Positions 1 to 8,002 of a stretch of DNA of 49,511 nt are shown here, piece by piece (positions within the stretch are counted from its first letter, which is position 1; each line of letters begins with the position of its first letter). Source of the stretch: Clostridiales bacterium (GTDB taxonomy: Bacteria; Bacillota; Clostridia; Lachnospirales; Lachnospiraceae); NCBI GenBank assembly GCA_029006795.1, contig JAQXGQ010000041.1:1-49511 (forward strand), read 5' to 3'. The position numbers and the translations under genes are program-made. The notes beneath the pieces were generated by a model. The model made no database searches. It saw only the letters and a list, made by a program, of their open reading frames with translations, and was not told the DNA's origin.

Positions 1-585
1 GAGAAATACACCAGATATTTGGGGGAACGCATTGTTAAGAACTATGAGGTGTCTGACCGCAGAGGGAATGCAAAATATGATTCCTGGGAGGCAAATGCAA
101 GGTTTTATGAGCAGCATGCAGCTAATGTGGATTTGGCAAAAACCAAGAAGAAAAAAGAATATTTTCGCAAATTGTTTTCCAGAAGTGACCGTTACACCAT
201 CTGTATCAACGTGTCAGGGGACTGCAGTGGAGATGAGAAGAAGATTAGCAAAATATTAAAAGAATACGGGATGAATATGGAAGAAAATTCTACCTGGGTA
301 TTTAAAGGCGGAGAGCTTATCTATACTCTTCCGGTCAATGGAGACATAGAAGAGGATGACTTTTTCTATGAGGATTTAGGGAAAAAGAGTCTTTCCGTAG
401 TTACCGAAATGCAGTATAGTGAAGTGATAGGTTCTTATCCCTATAAAACCATTACGTTAGAGGGAACACGGGGTGACGCAGTGGAAAGAGGTATCAATTT
501 GTTGGTTTATGACAACGAATTTCAGACTGTTGTGGATAACGTCGGTTTAGATGCAGACAATGGTTATGAATTTTGCAGATATTAA
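1..585 (+). CDS. C-terminal part of a surface-glycan-locus protein with an ILEI/FAM3-like end (5' truncated)
   Basis: The reading frame is open from base 1, so the true start lies outside the window; the first internal start (TTG at 19) has no convincing ribosome site. About 194 residues remain. The last 50 or so (RGINLLVYDNEFQTVVDNVG) resemble the ILEI/FAM3-like domain, which occurs in bacteria at the end of surface-glycan enzymes. The middle is lysine-rich (KTKKKKEYFRKLF) and no catalytic motif is visible. It lies 21 bases upstream of a fucosyltransferase-like gene on the same strand, so it probably belongs to the same glycan operon. The domain call is from pattern memory and the enzyme it belongs to cannot be named; a sulfatase/phosphoglycerol-transferase-like or LicD-like N-terminus is possible but unseen. 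Confidence 0.5.
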   Translation, partial: EKYTRYLGERIVKNYEVSDRRGNAKYDSWEANARFYEQHAANVDLAKTKKKKEYFRKLFSRSDRYTICINVSGDCSGDEKKISKILKEYGMNMEENSTWVFKGGELIYTLPVNGDIEEDDFFYEDLGKKSLSVVTEMQYSEVIGSYPYKTITLEGTRGDAVERGINLLVYDNEFQTVVDNVGLDADNGYEFCRY

Positions 586-606
586 TGTGAAAAGAGGAAG
601 TTTGCG

Positions 607-1734
607 ATGAAAAATGCGTTGATAAAAATCCAGAATTTTTTTGTGACGTTGGTGATGTTTTTCAGACATCCGGTGGCAGTACCGGATATTGTCTTAGAAT
701 ACAAGAATCATCAGGAATTAAAGCAGGACATTGATGATATTAACCGGGAAAAAATTAAATCCCTGTATGTGGACGCATCTGCCGCAGCAGATACGGAATT
801 AAAAAAAAAAGAGTACAGAAGAATCAATGAGTCCTATGAAAAAAGACTGATTTTTCATGTAGGCTTTGGGGCAGGGCTGTTTTCGGAATTAGATAGTATG
901 ATGGAACATATGCTGTTCTGTTTTGAACACCATATCCGTTTTGAAATGTATGCGGACGATGCAAATTTTTCAAAGCAGGGAGGCTTAGGCTGGGAGGAAC
1001 TCTTTGAGCCCTTCTGTCCGATTAACCATGATAAGTTAAACCATATTGCAAATTACCGTCCGACAGATTATAAGAGTCTGATGCGCCATCATAGACTGTG
1101 GTATAAAGGCTATCTGCTTCCGAAGATATTAAAGAAACGAACCGGGGCAGATTATCTGACACAGGATATCTGGTGTATGTGCATCAATGATACTTTCAAA
1201 TACCATCCGGTTGATATTCCTCTTTTTGGCATGAAGGGAACGGCTACTTCACAGTTTTCAAAGTTTGGAGAGATTGCCATCTGTCCGAAGCCGGATGTAA
1301 AAGCAGAGATGGATGCGCTGATTTCAGGGCTTTCTATGCCAAAGCATTTTGTGTCCATGCAGATAAGAGGCGGTGATAAATGCTTAGAGTATAAAGAATT
1401 AAAAGACGCGGTACGTTATGTGGAAAAGATAGAAGAGTTAGGTTTTCAGGGAGAAAATCTTTTTATCTTTACGGATGATTACACGAATGTGACTAAAATC
1501 GAAGAGATGCGTCCGGAATGGAAACTTTATACTTTAACCGGAAAAGAAGAGAGAGGCTACTACAATGATGCCTTCAACAAACAGGACTGGGATTTCCGCA
1601 GAAAGAACCTGATTAAATTGCTTGCCATTGTGGAGCTCTGCAAACAATCAGATTACCATATCGGGCCAAACCAGTCCTGCGTGGATTTGTATCTGCGTTC
1701 GGTAAAGGGAACTGAACGGTACATTGTATTATAA
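607..1734 (+). CDS. Fucosyltransferase-like glycosyltransferase (GT23/GT11-like)
   Basis: This 375-residue protein starts at ATG behind an AGAGGAAG ribosome site. The best signature is HFVSMQIRGGDK at residues 247-258, which corresponds to the H-x-R-R-x-D nucleotide-sugar (GDP-fucose) motif of GT23/GT11/GT65 enzymes, followed by a LFIFTDD strand near residue 285 and a GPNQSCVDLYLRS segment near the C-terminus. The motif here reads IRGGD rather than the usual IRRxD. There is no clear signal peptide or membrane span, so a cytoplasmic or membrane-associated role is likely. The window also encodes GDP-L-fucose synthesis, which fits a fucosyl donor. Fold-level similarity is fairly convincing; the exact donor and acceptor are inferred. 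Confidence 0.6.
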   Translation: MKNALIKIQNFFVTLVMFFRHPVAVPDIVLEYKNHQELKQDIDDINREKIKSLYVDASAAADTELKKKEYRRINESYEKRLIFHVGFGAGLFSELDSMMEHMLFCFEHHIRFEMYADDANFSKQGGLGWEELFEPFCPINHDKLNHIANYRPTDYKSLMRHHRLWYKGYLLPKILKKRTGADYLTQDIWCMCINDTFKYHPVDIPLFGMKGTATSQFSKFGEIAICPKPDVKAEMDALISGLSMPKHFVSMQIRGGDKCLEYKELKDAVRYVEKIEELGFQGENLFIFTDDYTNVTKIEEMRPEWKLYTLTGKEERGYYNDAFNKQDWDFRRKNLIKLLAIVELCKQSDYHIGPNQSCVDLYLRSVKGTERYIVL

Positions 1735-1737
1735 AAT

Positions 1738-2349
1738 TTAATGTTTTAAAGTTTTTATTGCCTGGGCGGGATTGCCGGCAACTACGGTATAGGGGGGCAC
1801 GTCCTTAGTTACAACGCTGCAGGCTCCGATAACGGCGCCCTCTCCGATGGTGACACCTTTTAACACGGTAACACCAAATCCCATCCAGACCTTATCCCCG
1901 ATGGTGATAGGATCACTTTTTACCACAGACCAGTCTTTATCCAGCAAAACAGGCAGACCTTTTACGGCGTTTTCCCATTCCCGGGAGACGTCGTTTTTTC
2001 GTTCCTCCCAATGGATGGAGTGGGAGTTATGATCATAAATCGTGCAGTTCCAGGCGATGATTACATCATCCCCGATGGTGATATTGTTTCGGGAGATCAG
2101 CTGTGTACCGCCGCCGATATGCACCCGCTCCCCGACTTTGATATGTCCGGTCTCAGTCTCGAAGACAAAGGAGGAATCTACCATGCTCTTTGCTCCGATT
2201 TCGAGGTAAGTTTCACCAGATTTTGGAGCCCTAAGGTCTAAATTGAAATTTTCACTTAGAACAGCATCCGGGTGGATGCTAATGTAAGGAGCTGCTGCGG
2301 CAAGCTGTTTTTTTCGTTTCTGTTTCTTATAGATACTGCGGATATTCAT
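1738..2349 (-). CDS. Left-handed beta-helix (hexapeptide) O-acetyltransferase, WcaF/maa type
   Basis: This 203-residue protein carries hexapeptide repeats through its C-terminal two thirds (IKVGERVHIGGGTQLIS, ITIGDDVIIAWNCTIYDH, ITIGDKVWMGFGVTVLKGV, ITIGEGAVIGACSVVTKDV, PPYTVVAGNPAQAIK). That is the layout of acetyl-CoA-dependent sugar O-acetyltransferases. The DHNSH segment supplies the catalytic-type histidine. Start is ATG behind an AAAGGAC ribosome site. It is convergent with the fucosyltransferase-like gene, with only three bases between the stops and no hairpin terminator. It is followed, in the minus-strand direction, by nothing, and is preceded by an acyltransferase-3 gene with which it shares a transcript. 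It probably O-acetylates a sugar or lipid-linked intermediate of the surface glycan. Confidence 0.85.
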   Translation of the reverse strand: MNIRSIYKKQKRKKQLAAAAPYISIHPDAVLSENFNLDLRAPKSGETYLEIGAKSMVDSSFVFETETGHIKVGERVHIGGGTQLISRNNITIGDDVIIAWNCTIYDHNSHSIHWEERKNDVSREWENAVKGLPVLLDKDWSVVKSDPITIGDKVWMGFGVTVLKGVTIGEGAVIGACSVVTKDVPPYTVVAGNPAQAIKTLKH

Positions 2350-2363
2350 ACTATTTGTCCTTT

Positions 2364-3428
2364 CTATGACTTAGATAGAAGTCCTAACACTCCGTCATGG
2401 ACTTTTTCATAACCCTGTTTTACTGCCGGAGTAAAATGGTCAACAATGCGTGTAATCTGCTTTGCTAAAAAGCCGTCAAAGCGGTCTAAAAGGAAATAAC
2501 GTGCTTCATGCAGTGCCAGGCAGGCGGCGAGAACACCAATGGCATAAATGAGTACTTCTCCAACAAAGTACCAGTCATTTACATGAGAAGGCAGGTCTGT
2601 AAAACGGTTGAAAATCTGCCGCATATACCCTTCTATACAGTAGAGGAATACGACACTCAAAGCCAGATGGTTGATGATACGGTTGGTAAAATGAAACTCC
2701 CTAAAAAACAGAAATAAGCAGACCGCAGTAATAACAATGAAGATGGAATTATCGCGGCAGTACATTCCCATGAAAACTCCCTTTACAGTGGTCAATGCGT
2801 AGTTTAAGGTAGCTGCTACTAAGGTGGTAACAAAGAAGATAACAGCTAAATAGGTTTTACGGAAATGATGCTCACTGTAGTAAAGCCTGATATAACGTCC
2901 CACCAGATACATAATTGTCATGCAGACAACGCCTTTTCCGGTATCTTCGATTAATTCGTGGAAGAAGACGGTAGGCATGACGTAGAATACAAACAGTAAT
3001 AATAACAGTAAGTTTCGGAAGGATGTTCTGTTTAATTTTTCCGGTATCTGATTTAAAAAGCCGGAGAAAAGCGCGATGACAAAGTAGCAGCTTACAAACC
3101 AATGGTTTTCAAAAGTAATCGGAAGAAAACAGGTAATCAGTGTTTTAAGACCAAAGTTTCCGGTTAAAAACATGAACAGCAAATCATAAAAAATAATGCA
3201 GAGGTCTAATTTGATTAGCTTTTCAAGGTTAAAGCGCATACTGAAATAGCCGGATATCATCATAAAAATCAGGTTGGTATTATTGGTAAAAGCATTAATC
3301 ATAACGGCATCTGCCAAGTTCAGACCGGATATTTCATTTAAGTACGGGCCTAAACTATGCCAGAAGATTACGAAGAAAATACAAATGATTCGAAGAATTT
3401 CTAAACTGGAGTTTCTCTCTTTTTGCAT
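2364..3428 (-). CDS. Acyltransferase-3 family integral membrane O-acyltransferase (copy 1)
   Basis: The protein has about ten hydrophobic segments and opens with the family signature NSSLEILRIICIFFVIFWHS, which contains the conserved early arginine and the membrane histidine. Family members move acetyl or other acyl groups onto extracytoplasmic sugars. A start at ATG 3428 is chosen because it sits about eleven bases after GGAAAGG; the longer frame from GTG 3440 would overlap that site. It is transcribed from a promoter that overlaps the divergent ABC exporter promoter. At 354 residues it is the usual length for a stand-alone AT3 protein. It is one of four in this locus and closest in sequence style to the copy at 8003. 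Acceptor unknown. Confidence 0.85.
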   Translation of the reverse strand: MQKERNSSLEILRIICIFFVIFWHSLGPYLNEISGLNLADAVMINAFTNNTNLIFMMISGYFSMRFNLEKLIKLDLCIIFYDLLFMFLTGNFGLKTLITCFLPITFENHWFVSCYFVIALFSGFLNQIPEKLNRTSFRNLLLLLLFVFYVMPTVFFHELIEDTGKGVVCMTIMYLVGRYIRLYYSEHHFRKTYLAVIFFVTTLVAATLNYALTTVKGVFMGMYCRDNSIFIVITAVCLFLFFREFHFTNRIINHLALSVVFLYCIEGYMRQIFNRFTDLPSHVNDWYFVGEVLIYAIGVLAACLALHEARYFLLDRFDGFLAKQITRIVDHFTPAVKQGYEKVHDGVLGLLSKS

Positions 3429-3470
3429 GATAAAATGCACCTTTCCTGTAATAGTTTTTATTGAATATTC

Positions 3471-3499
3471 ATTATATCAATACAGAAATAATTTGACAA
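3471..3499 (-). promoter_or_regulatory. Promoter of the minus-strand AT3/acetyltransferase pair
   Basis: On the minus strand TTGTCA (3494-3499) is followed after exactly 17 bases by a perfect TATAAT (3471-3476). The -35 box shares five base pairs with the -35 box of the divergent promoter for the ABC exporter. Confidence 0.65.
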
Positions 3500-3521
3500 G
3501 TTGTTGTTTTCTTAATATCAT
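3493..3521 (+). promoter_or_regulatory. Promoter of the ABC exporter operon
   Basis: A consensus TTGACA (3493-3498) is followed by a 17-base spacer and TATCAT (3516-3521), about 50 bases before the exporter start. It overlaps the opposing -35 box, so the two promoters cannot easily be occupied together. Confidence 0.65.
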
Positions 3522-3569
3522 TAAAGTCGGTATTTTATATCTTTTGGAAAATAAAGGAGAAAAATAAGT

Positions 3570-5327
3570 ATGGAACGAATAAAAAGTGCATTCGAGGTTT
3601 TTGATAACAAACAGAAGCGGAAACTCGCTTACCTCACCTTTATTATATTTGTGGATGCTTTCGTAGAGTTATTAGGAGTATCCGTGATTATACCCTTTAT
3701 TCAGGCGGTGACGACACCGGAAACCTTGTTGGAAAACAAGTACGCCAGATGGGCTTATGATGCGTTGGGAATGCAGGACCTAAATCAGCTTGTCATACTG
3801 ATGGCGGGAGTCATTATTGCAGTCTATATTTTAAAAAACCTGTTTCTGGTATATATGTACAATCTGCAGTACAAATTTTCTTATTATGGGAAAAAACAGA
3901 TGCAGAATACATTGATGCGCTACTATATCGGACAGGACTATACCTTTTTCCTGAATTTAAACAGTTCCGAGCTGATTCGTAACATCAATACAGACCCGGA
4001 AATGTTCTATACTGCAGTGTTGAATGCTTTGCAGTTAGCATCCGAATTATGTGTTTCCGCGGTGTTAGTGATTACTCTTTTAGTGACAGATATTACGATT
4101 ACTCTGGGCGTGGTAATCAGTTTAGGAATCATGATGCTGATTTTAGTGAAGGGCTTAAAGAAAATTTTAGAGGGCTATGGTAACGACAGAAGAACCTATT
4201 CTGCAGGCATGTTAAAGTGTATGCAACAGGCATTTGGCGGTATCAAGGAGATTAAGATTGCCAACAGAGAAGAGTATTTTGAGCAGGATTTTGAAAAACA
4301 GAATGAGATTTATACTTATGTCATTAAGCAGAATGCTTTCTTAAGCGCTTTGCCAAAGCCGATTATCGAGGCGCTTGCTATCGCCGGACTGATGGCAATG
4401 ATTATCGTAAAAGTAGCAGCAGGAACGACCGACAATCAGCACTTTATTGTGGTTTTAGGTGTATTTGCGGTGGCAGCTTTTAAATTACTTCCTTCTGTCA
4501 ACAAGATTTCTTCTTACTATGCTGCAATTATCCATAATGGAGTTGTCATTGATAAAATTCGTGACGAGTACCGGGAAATTTCGGAAAATAAAGAGAAAAT
4601 GGAAGAAGCACGGGCAAAGAAGGAAAACGGAAAAGAAATTTCCTTACAGAAAGAAATCCGCGTAGAACATATGGAATTTACCTATCCGAATGTGGAGGAG
4701 CCGGTATTAAAGGATGTGAATGTGACGATTCCGAAGAATGCCTCCGTGGCATTTATCGGGCCTTCCGGTGCAGGAAAGACCACTTTCGTGGATTTGATTT
4801 TAGGCGTGCTGACACCGCAGAAAGGTGTGATTAAAGCAGATGACACCGATATTCAGACGGCACTTCGGGGCTGGCATGATAAAATTGGTTACATCCCACA
4901 GACCATTTATATGTTGGATGATACCATTCGTAATAATATTGCCTTTGGTGAGAAGGAAAACATTGATGACGAAAAAATCTGGGAAGCTTTAAAGCAGGCA
5001 CAGTTAGACGAGTTTGTCCGCGAGATGGAGGACGGACTTGATACAGTGATTGGTGAGGCAGGTGTGCGTATTTCCGGCGGACAGAGACAGCGTATCGGTA
5101 TCGCAAGAGCTCTTTACCGCAGACCGGAGATTTTGGTGCTTGATGAAGCAACCTCGGCGCTTGACAATGAGACAGAAGCAGCAGTTATGGAAGCTATTGA
5201 CAGTTTACAGGGTAAGATGACGATGCTAATTATTGCTCATAGATTATCGACAATCCGTAACTGTGATATTGTGTATAAGGTGGAAAACGGAGCGGTTTCC
5301 ATTGATAAGGAAAAACACAATGAATGA
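3570..5327 (+). CDS. ABC exporter, fused membrane and ATPase domains (PglK/MsbA-like glycan flippase candidate)
   Basis: This 585-residue half-transporter has a six-helix membrane domain (about residues 15-330) followed by an ATPase domain. Walker A is GPSGAGKTT near residue 397, the signature is ISGGQRQRIGIARAL near 500, Walker B is LVLDEATSALD near 521, and the switch histidine lies in IIAHRLS. The overall layout matches PglK, which flips lipid-linked oligosaccharides, and MsbA-like exporters; such proteins act as homodimers. Start is ATG behind AAAGGAG. It lies in a glycan locus with a fucosyltransferase-like gene nine bases downstream, so flipping of an undecaprenyl-linked glycan is a reasonable inference. 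No Wzx-type flippase was seen in the window. A lipid or drug substrate cannot be excluded. Confidence 0.8.
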   Translation: MERIKSAFEVFDNKQKRKLAYLTFIIFVDAFVELLGVSVIIPFIQAVTTPETLLENKYARWAYDALGMQDLNQLVILMAGVIIAVYILKNLFLVYMYNLQYKFSYYGKKQMQNTLMRYYIGQDYTFFLNLNSSELIRNINTDPEMFYTAVLNALQLASELCVSAVLVITLLVTDITITLGVVISLGIMMLILVKGLKKILEGYGNDRRTYSAGMLKCMQQAFGGIKEIKIANREEYFEQDFEKQNEIYTYVIKQNAFLSALPKPIIEALAIAGLMAMIIVKVAAGTTDNQHFIVVLGVFAVAAFKLLPSVNKISSYYAAIIHNGVVIDKIRDEYREISENKEKMEEARAKKENGKEISLQKEIRVEHMEFTYPNVEEPVLKDVNVTIPKNASVAFIGPSGAGKTTFVDLILGVLTPQKGVIKADDTDIQTALRGWHDKIGYIPQTIYMLDDTIRNNIAFGEKENIDDEKIWEALKQAQLDEFVREMEDGLDTVIGEAGVRISGGQRQRIGIARALYRRPEILVLDEATSALDNETEAAVMEAIDSLQGKMTMLIIAHRLSTIRNCDIVYKVENGAVSIDKEKHNE

Positions 5328-5336
5328 TGAGAGGTT

Positions 5337-6188
5337 ATGAATATGGATTTGAATAGGGATAATGCAATTATGATAGAACCCTGTGCAGGATTGGGGAATC
5401 GCCTGCTTGCCATGACTTCTGCTTACGAGCTGAGTAAGAAGTTAGGAAAAGAATTGATGATTGTATGGAAACGGGAAGTAGGTTGTGCAATCCGTTCTAA
5501 TGAGTTGTTTGAAATGAGTGTTCCTGTCATTGATATCAGTGAGATGGGATGGAAAAATGGTATTTTTGAGAATATGAACAGTAACCGGATGAAGAAGAAG
5601 TACAGAGGAATGGCAGACCGTTTTTTCGAGTGTGATGAGATCGCAGATGCGAAAGCAGAGGGTGGTTTTGAAAAAGTGAGACTGATGGTGGCACAGGAGC
5701 CGGTGAGCTATATCAAGTCCTATACGAACCTCTGCGAGATAACAGCTGACAGCTTTTCTTTTTTAAAACCGGCACCGGAGGTGTTAGCGCGGGGAAATAG
5801 GGTTTTTTCCCGTATCAGTGATAAGACAGTAGGAGTTCATATCCGAAGAACTGACCATGTGGATGCCACAAAGAACAGCCCGCTTGCTATATTCATTGAA
5901 AAAATGAGGACAGAGATGGAAGGGCGGGATACAGATTTTTATGTAACGACGGATGATGTTACTGCCATTGAGGAATTAAAACAGCATTTTCCAGCAGAAA
6001 AATTAATTGTCTATGAGGATAAAGTTTTAGACAGGGATTCGAAAACCGGGATTCAGGATGCGTTAGTAGATATGCTTTGTCTGTCAAAGTGCCGTAAGAT
6101 TTTAGGCAGTTATCAGAGTACCTTTAGTCTCATTCCTTCTATTATGGGACAGGCGGAATTAGAATACTGTGTTAAAACAGAGAAATAA
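5337..6188 (+). CDS. Fucosyltransferase-like glycosyltransferase (GT11/GT23/GT65-like)
   Basis: The N-terminus IEPCAGLGNRLLAMTSAYEL matches the G-x-L-G-N start of GDP-fucose-dependent transferases, and VGVHIRRTDH (residues 166-174) is the H-x-R-R-x-D donor-binding motif. A YVTTDD strand follows near residue 202. Length is 283 residues and no membrane span is seen. The ATG at 5343 has better spacing from GAGAGG than the ATG at 5337, so either start is possible. It begins nine bases after the ABC exporter stop and is co-transcribed with it. Together with the 607-1734 gene it gives the locus two candidate fucosyltransferases, matching the gmd-fcl-manC pathway. The sugar donor is inferred, not shown. 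Confidence 0.65.
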   Translation: MNMDLNRDNAIMIEPCAGLGNRLLAMTSAYELSKKLGKELMIVWKREVGCAIRSNELFEMSVPVIDISEMGWKNGIFENMNSNRMKKKYRGMADRFFECDEIADAKAEGGFEKVRLMVAQEPVSYIKSYTNLCEITADSFSFLKPAPEVLARGNRVFSRISDKTVGVHIRRTDHVDATKNSPLAIFIEKMRTEMEGRDTDFYVTTDDVTAIEELKQHFPAEKLIVYEDKVLDRDSKTGIQDALVDMLCLSKCRKILGSYQSTFSLIPSIMGQAELEYCVKTEK

Positions 6189-6228
6189 ACTTATTATGCG
6201 AGAGACATAGCGCAGAAATGAGGAAAAA

Positions 6229-6951
6229 ATGAAGACGTGTAATATTTTAGGAACAAACATTGCTGTTACAAACATGGCAGAGACGGTTGCTTATATTGAA
6301 GAACATATCGAGGAGCTGCGGGGAAAATATATCTGTGTTTCTAATGTTCATACCACCGTTACAGGGTATGAGGAGGAGGACTACCGCCATATCCAGAACA
6401 GTGCAGCATTTGCCCTGCCGGATGGAAAACCGCTGTCACTTTACTCAAAAAAACACGGCTTTCCGGAAGCAGAGCGGGTGACAGGGCCGGATTTGATGGG
6501 AGAGCTTTTTGCGAGAAATAATGGACTGCGCCACTATTTTTATGGTGGTAAGGAAGAAACGATTGAAGTATTGTCAAAGAAACTGCCGGAAACCTATAAA
6601 GACCTTGTGATTGCAGGAATGGTATCTCCGCCTTTCCGTCCTTTGACACCGGAAGAGGATGAAAAAGCGGTACAGGAAATCAATAAGGCGAAAGCGGACA
6701 TTATCTGGGTGGGACTCGGCGCACCGAAGCAGGAGCGATGGATGTACGAGCATCGGGATAAGGTAAATGGTGTAATGATAGGTGTGGGGGCTGGTTTTGA
6801 TTATTATGCCGGCACTATCAAACGGGCACCGATGTGGATGCAGAAAATGAGCTTAGAGTGGCTGTATCGCTTGATGCAGGATCCGAAACGTCTTTTTAAA
6901 CGTTATTTTGTGACGAACTTTAAGTTTTTGCGTCTCACTATGAAAAAATAG
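6229..6951 (+). CDS. WecG/TagA/CpsF family glycosyltransferase (GT26)
   Basis: The 240-residue protein shows the GT26 pattern: an N-terminal segment NILGTNIAVTNMAETVAYIE, then NVHTTVTGY and ALPDGKPLS, RVTGPDLMGEL, FYGGKEETIEVL, DIIWVGLGAPKQERWM, and GVGAGFDYYAGTIKRAP before a basic C-terminal membrane-binding tail. Family members add the second sugar (ManNAc or ManNAcA type) to undecaprenyl-diphosphate-linked GlcNAc or glucose at the inner membrane face. The aspartate in the PDG motif corresponds to the catalytic candidate of TagA. Start is ATG after a GAGGAA site. It lies between the fucosyltransferase-like gene and two acyltransferases, and probably adds an early residue of the repeat unit. 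Confidence 0.9.
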   Translation: MKTCNILGTNIAVTNMAETVAYIEEHIEELRGKYICVSNVHTTVTGYEEEDYRHIQNSAAFALPDGKPLSLYSKKHGFPEAERVTGPDLMGELFARNNGLRHYFYGGKEETIEVLSKKLPETYKDLVIAGMVSPPFRPLTPEEDEKAVQEINKAKADIIWVGLGAPKQERWMYEHRDKVNGVMIGVGAGFDYYAGTIKRAPMWMQKMSLEWLYRLMQDPKRLFKRYFVTNFKFLRLTMKK

Positions 6952-6967
6952 TATTGGAGGATACAAG

Positions 6968-7990
6968 GTGAAGTATAAATATCTGGATGCAGCAAGGGGA
7001 TTAGCATTGCTTTTGGTAATGATTTCCCATGCCCACGGGCTTAGCAGTTTTTTGATTTTTTATTATATACAGGTGTTTTTCATTATTTCCGGTTATATTT
7101 ATAAACCGGGGCGTTCCTACGGGGAAACAATCAAAAAGAAAGCAAAGCGTCTGCTTATTCCCTATTTTGGATATAGTGCCCTGCTGTGGTGCTTTTATGC
7201 TGTTATCAGACGGGATGGGGCAGCGATGAAACAGTCTCTTTTTGGAGTCTTTTATTCCCGGTTTTGCCTTTATAAGACTGCCGAAGGAGCAGAAAATGTC
7301 TATCTTTTAGACATTGCTAACGGTGCGATGTGGTATCTGACCGCTTTTTTTGTGACCTCCCTGTTATTTTATCTGATCGCAGAAAAATGTTTGTCGGATA
7401 TCAAAATTACTGTGGCAGTGTCTGTGGTACTGTTAGCAGTGACCATGCTCTTAAACGAACTGCCGATACTTCTTCCCTGGAGTATTGATATTGCAGGGAT
7501 TGCGACAGTTCTTATGCTAATCGGCGCATGGATGCACAAAAAAGATTTTTTCGAGAAAAAATGTGCATGGTGGCTTGTGGCAGTGAACTTAATCATCTAT
7601 GTGGGACTGGTGGTTTTCAATGGAAGATTAAATATGTCCATCCGGGAATACGGAAGGTTCGACAGCTTAAGCGTACCGTTTTTCCTGATAATCTCTGTAA
7701 CAGGTTCTACGCTTTGTATCTGGGTCTGCAAATGGGTAGAGCAGACGAAAATAGGCAGTTTTTTAAGCTATATTGGAAATCATACCATCGAGTTAATGTG
7801 TCTGCATATGTTAGGATTGGAACTATTTGAAGTAGTGGCAAGACATTTTGTGGATGTTTCTGCGTATGCAGGTGCGGCAGAATGGATATATGCTGCCATC
7901 CGGGTGACGGTTGCGGTGGCAGGAGCTTTGATTGCAGGAGCAGTGATTGCCAGAGTAAAAGGATGTCTGCTAAAAATAAAAGGAAATTAA
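6968..7990 (+). CDS. Acyltransferase-3 family membrane O-acyltransferase (copy 2)
   Basis: GTG at 6968 follows a TTGGAGG ribosome site by about nine bases and opens KYLDAARGLALLLVMISHAH, the AT3 signature with the conserved arginine and membrane histidine. About ten hydrophobic helices follow over 340 residues. This copy is closer to the OatWY/OafA-like short form than to copies 1 and 3, as its N-terminus and IYKPGRSYGETIKKKAKRL loop differ. It sits between GT26 and another AT3 gene in one transcript. It is predicted to acylate a sugar on the outer face or on the lipid-linked precursor. Acyl donor and acceptor cannot be told from sequence. Confidence 0.85.
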   Translation: MKYKYLDAARGLALLLVMISHAHGLSSFLIFYYIQVFFIISGYIYKPGRSYGETIKKKAKRLLIPYFGYSALLWCFYAVIRRDGAAMKQSLFGVFYSRFCLYKTAEGAENVYLLDIANGAMWYLTAFFVTSLLFYLIAEKCLSDIKITVAVSVVLLAVTMLLNELPILLPWSIDIAGIATVLMLIGAWMHKKDFFEKKCAWWLVAVNLIIYVGLVVFNGRLNMSIREYGRFDSLSVPFFLIISVTGSTLCIWVCKWVEQTKIGSFLSYIGNHTIELMCLHMLGLELFEVVARHFVDVSAYAGAAEWIYAAIRVTVAVAGALIAGAVIARVKGCLLKIKGN

Positions 7991-8002
7991 AGGGGAGAGG
8001 AC

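Noticed and set aside
4831-5151. 106-codon minus-strand frame inside the ABC exporter gene
   Set aside because: It is antisense to the conserved ATPase domain and has no initiation signal.
6192-6212. TTATGCGAGAGACATA, similar to the loop region of the terminator at 36121-36137
   Set aside because: Only a short match with a 4-bp stem; two copies in the window do not establish a repeat family.
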